Assembly (NCBI GenBank): GCA_937919075.1
Contig: CALFOF010000322.1
Coordinates: 1 to 7,205, forward strand
Source of the DNA: an uncultured Cyanobium sp.
Lineage (GTDB): Bacteria > Cyanobacteriota > Cyanobacteriia > PCC-6307 > Cyanobiaceae
Length of the DNA stretch: 7,205 nucleotides
Direction: 5' to 3'
The translations under genes and the position numbers were made by a program. Of the stretch, positions 6,034 through 7,205 are shown in pieces. Positions within the stretch are counted from its first letter, which is position 1. Each line of letters opens with the position of its first letter. The notes below the pieces were generated by a model, which was not told where the DNA came from, did no database searches, and saw nothing but the letters and a program-made list of their open reading frames with translations.

Positions 6034-7205
6034 CTACGGGCGGCTTGACACGGCAGGCCACATTGTTTTGATGTAGCTGATCTCACATCCCTTGGTCAAT
6101 CGGGCTTCCTGCACGGCGGCTGCCGCGTTGAAGGGTGAAGACTCAAACCATTGGAAAAGATCCAGGCCACGATCGAGGCTGATCTTCCAGCCGGTATTGG
6201 TGGTGATGCTACGCGCATGGAAGTTGGGGCTGGCATCAATCTCCCAGGAAAAGGGAGTGCTGGTTCCCGCGAAGGAATCCTGGACCTGGCCCAGAATGTC
6301 CACCTGCCTCTCCATCGTCTCCTGATCGGAACCGGTGATCAGATGCACGCTCACTTCATCGCCCGCGGGAGTGATCTCGTTCACCATGCGCAGGAACTCC
6401 ACGAGGTTGCGGATCTGGTGGAAGGCCCGGATGTAGGGGTCTCGGATGATGATCCTGTTGGCACCATGGAGGTGGTCGCCGAACAAGCGACGGTAGCTCC
6501 AACCCTTGGAGTTTTCAGGCACAACCAAATGGCGCTCTTTAAGCGTTGAAGGCTCTGGTGGCTGTGGGGCTCCATCAGGATCTGCGGGTGTCGCGAGCAG
6601 GGGTTCAGCGATAGGGGTCACTACTGAGGCAGTGGTTAGGGGCACCGCAGGTTGACCTCCCTCCCCGGGAACTGGCTCTGCCTTCTCATTGGCCTCGGTG
6701 GAAAGAGGCCGAAGTGCTGCGAAGGCGGGGTACTGCTTCTCCTCCGGCGTCAGCACCGTGACCGCAGTGCCGCTCTCCAGGTCGCGGTAGATGAAGTCGT
6801 TGGCTTTGAAGGTGGAGTCGATCCTGAGGATCTGCTCCCGCACCCGCCGGCGGCACTCCATCGCGAACGCCAACAGCTCAGCAATCTCTGCCTTGCTGGC
6901 TTTGCCATCGGGGTGAAGGATCTTCATCAGGCCAGAGAAGGTTTTCTCAAAGCCGGTTTGGTCGCGGGTGGAAACCTCCGAACTGATCTCGAAATGGGGC
7001 TTGTAGAGGCCGGTGTAATCCTCGGTGCGCAGATGCTTGAGCACCTCGGCGATGTAATCCACCACGAAGCCGTAGCCGCTGCAGAAGAGCTCATGGCGCA
7101 CCGGCGCCACCTCCCAGCCAGGGTTGAAGGCATGAATGCGATCAATGAAAGCCGAATCGATGTATTTATCGGGCAGCGGTTCGTAGAAGTGAGAGTGCTT
7201 GAGCA
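6034..7205 (-). CDS. BrxL-like AAA+ protein with C-terminal MIT_C domain (5' end outside window)
   Basis: The gene runs off the right edge; 389 residues to the TAG stop are visible, and GTG 7110 is an internal codon, not the start. Visible residues 1-31 hold HSHFYEPLPDKYIDSAFIDR followed by IHAFNPGWE, and 40-125 hold FCSGYGFVVDYIAEVL, TFSGLMKILHPDGKAS and CRRRVREQI. These align in order with the end of the AAA+ core and the lid of BrxL, the Lon-like ATPase of BREX phage-defence systems. BrxL normally continues into a Lon-type protease domain; here there is a Pro/Ala/Glu-rich linker (about 155-225) and then a domain with WSYRRLFGDHL (235-245), IIRDPYIRAFHQIRNLVEF (252-270), VHLITG (286-291), FHARSITTNTGWKI (328-341) and DRGLD (344-348). 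That pattern matches MIT_C, the phospholipase-D-like domain of eukaryotic MITD1. The Walker motifs lie outside the window. A defence role is inferred from BrxL similarity. Confidence 0.82.
   Translation of the reverse strand, partial: LKHSHFYEPLPDKYIDSAFIDRIHAFNPGWEVAPVRHELFCSGYGFVVDYIAEVLKHLRTEDYTGLYKPHFEISSEVSTRDQTGFEKTFSGLMKILHPDGKASKAEIAELLAFAMECRRRVREQILRIDSTFKANDFIYRDLESGTAVTVLTPEEKQYPAFAALRPLSTEANEKAEPVPGEGGQPAVPLTTASVVTPIAEPLLATPADPDGAPQPPEPSTLKERHLVVPENSKGWSYRRLFGDHLHGANRIIIRDPYIRAFHQIRNLVEFLRMVNEITPAGDEVSVHLITGSDQETMERQVDILGQVQDSFAGTSTPFSWEIDASPNFHARSITTNTGWKISLDRGLDLFQWFESSPFNAAAAVQEARLTKGCEISYIKTMWPAVSSRP

Noticed and set aside
5860..6066. Transposase or other gene remnant on the plus strand
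   Set aside because: The frame has an in-frame stop and no recognisable transposase motif.
6151..6549. 132-aa plus-strand frame
   Set aside because: Antisense to the MIT_C part of the BrxL-like gene, with no recognisable domain.
7110..7110. GTG 7110 as the start of a 358-aa protein
   Set aside because: The frame continues upstream to the window edge with clear BrxL-like sequence, so this codon is internal.

Overview
The window reads as a GC-rich picocyanobacterium of the Synechococcus/Cyanobium kind. This rests on a cyanobacterial-type ribosomal protein L28, an HtpG with cyanobacterial-looking active-site variants, a CsaB-like pyruvyl transferase, the scarcity of Shine-Dalgarno sequences and one HIP1 palindrome (GCGATCGC at 5262-5269). 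Lineage is inferred by eye; no database search was run.

Left part (1-4082) is ordinary chromosomal core. A plus-strand csaB-like gene (29-1081) is followed by a tiny one-helix membrane protein (1155-1253). These converge on a minus-strand block read right to left: htpG (4082-2193), rpmB (2121-1885) and an exported BCP/PrxQ-type peroxiredoxin (1866-1291). The block links chaperone, ribosome and peroxide-defence functions and may be partly co-transcribed, although small hairpins lie in both gaps and after the last gene.

Middle part (4083-4922) is decayed sequence. It holds two short tandem duplications (13 bp x 2 and 30 bp x 2) and an AT-richer, 5'-truncated remnant of an amino-acid-type ABC transporter substrate-binding protein (about 4361-4729).

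Right part (4923-7205) has a plus-strand shikimate-dehydrogenase-family gene (4923-5771) that keeps the catalytic Lys and Asp but has lost the usual shikimate-binding residues. After a 262-base gap with a 14-bp inverted repeat comes a minus-strand gene (6034 to beyond 7205) that runs off the edge. Its visible part matches the end of the AAA+ core and lid of BrxL, the Lon-like ATPase of BREX phage-defence systems. In place of the Lon protease domain it has a proline-rich linker and a MIT_C (phospholipase-D-like) domain of the kind known from eukaryotic MITD1. This BrxL-MIT_C fusion is the most interesting item here and suggests that a defence locus continues beyond the right edge.
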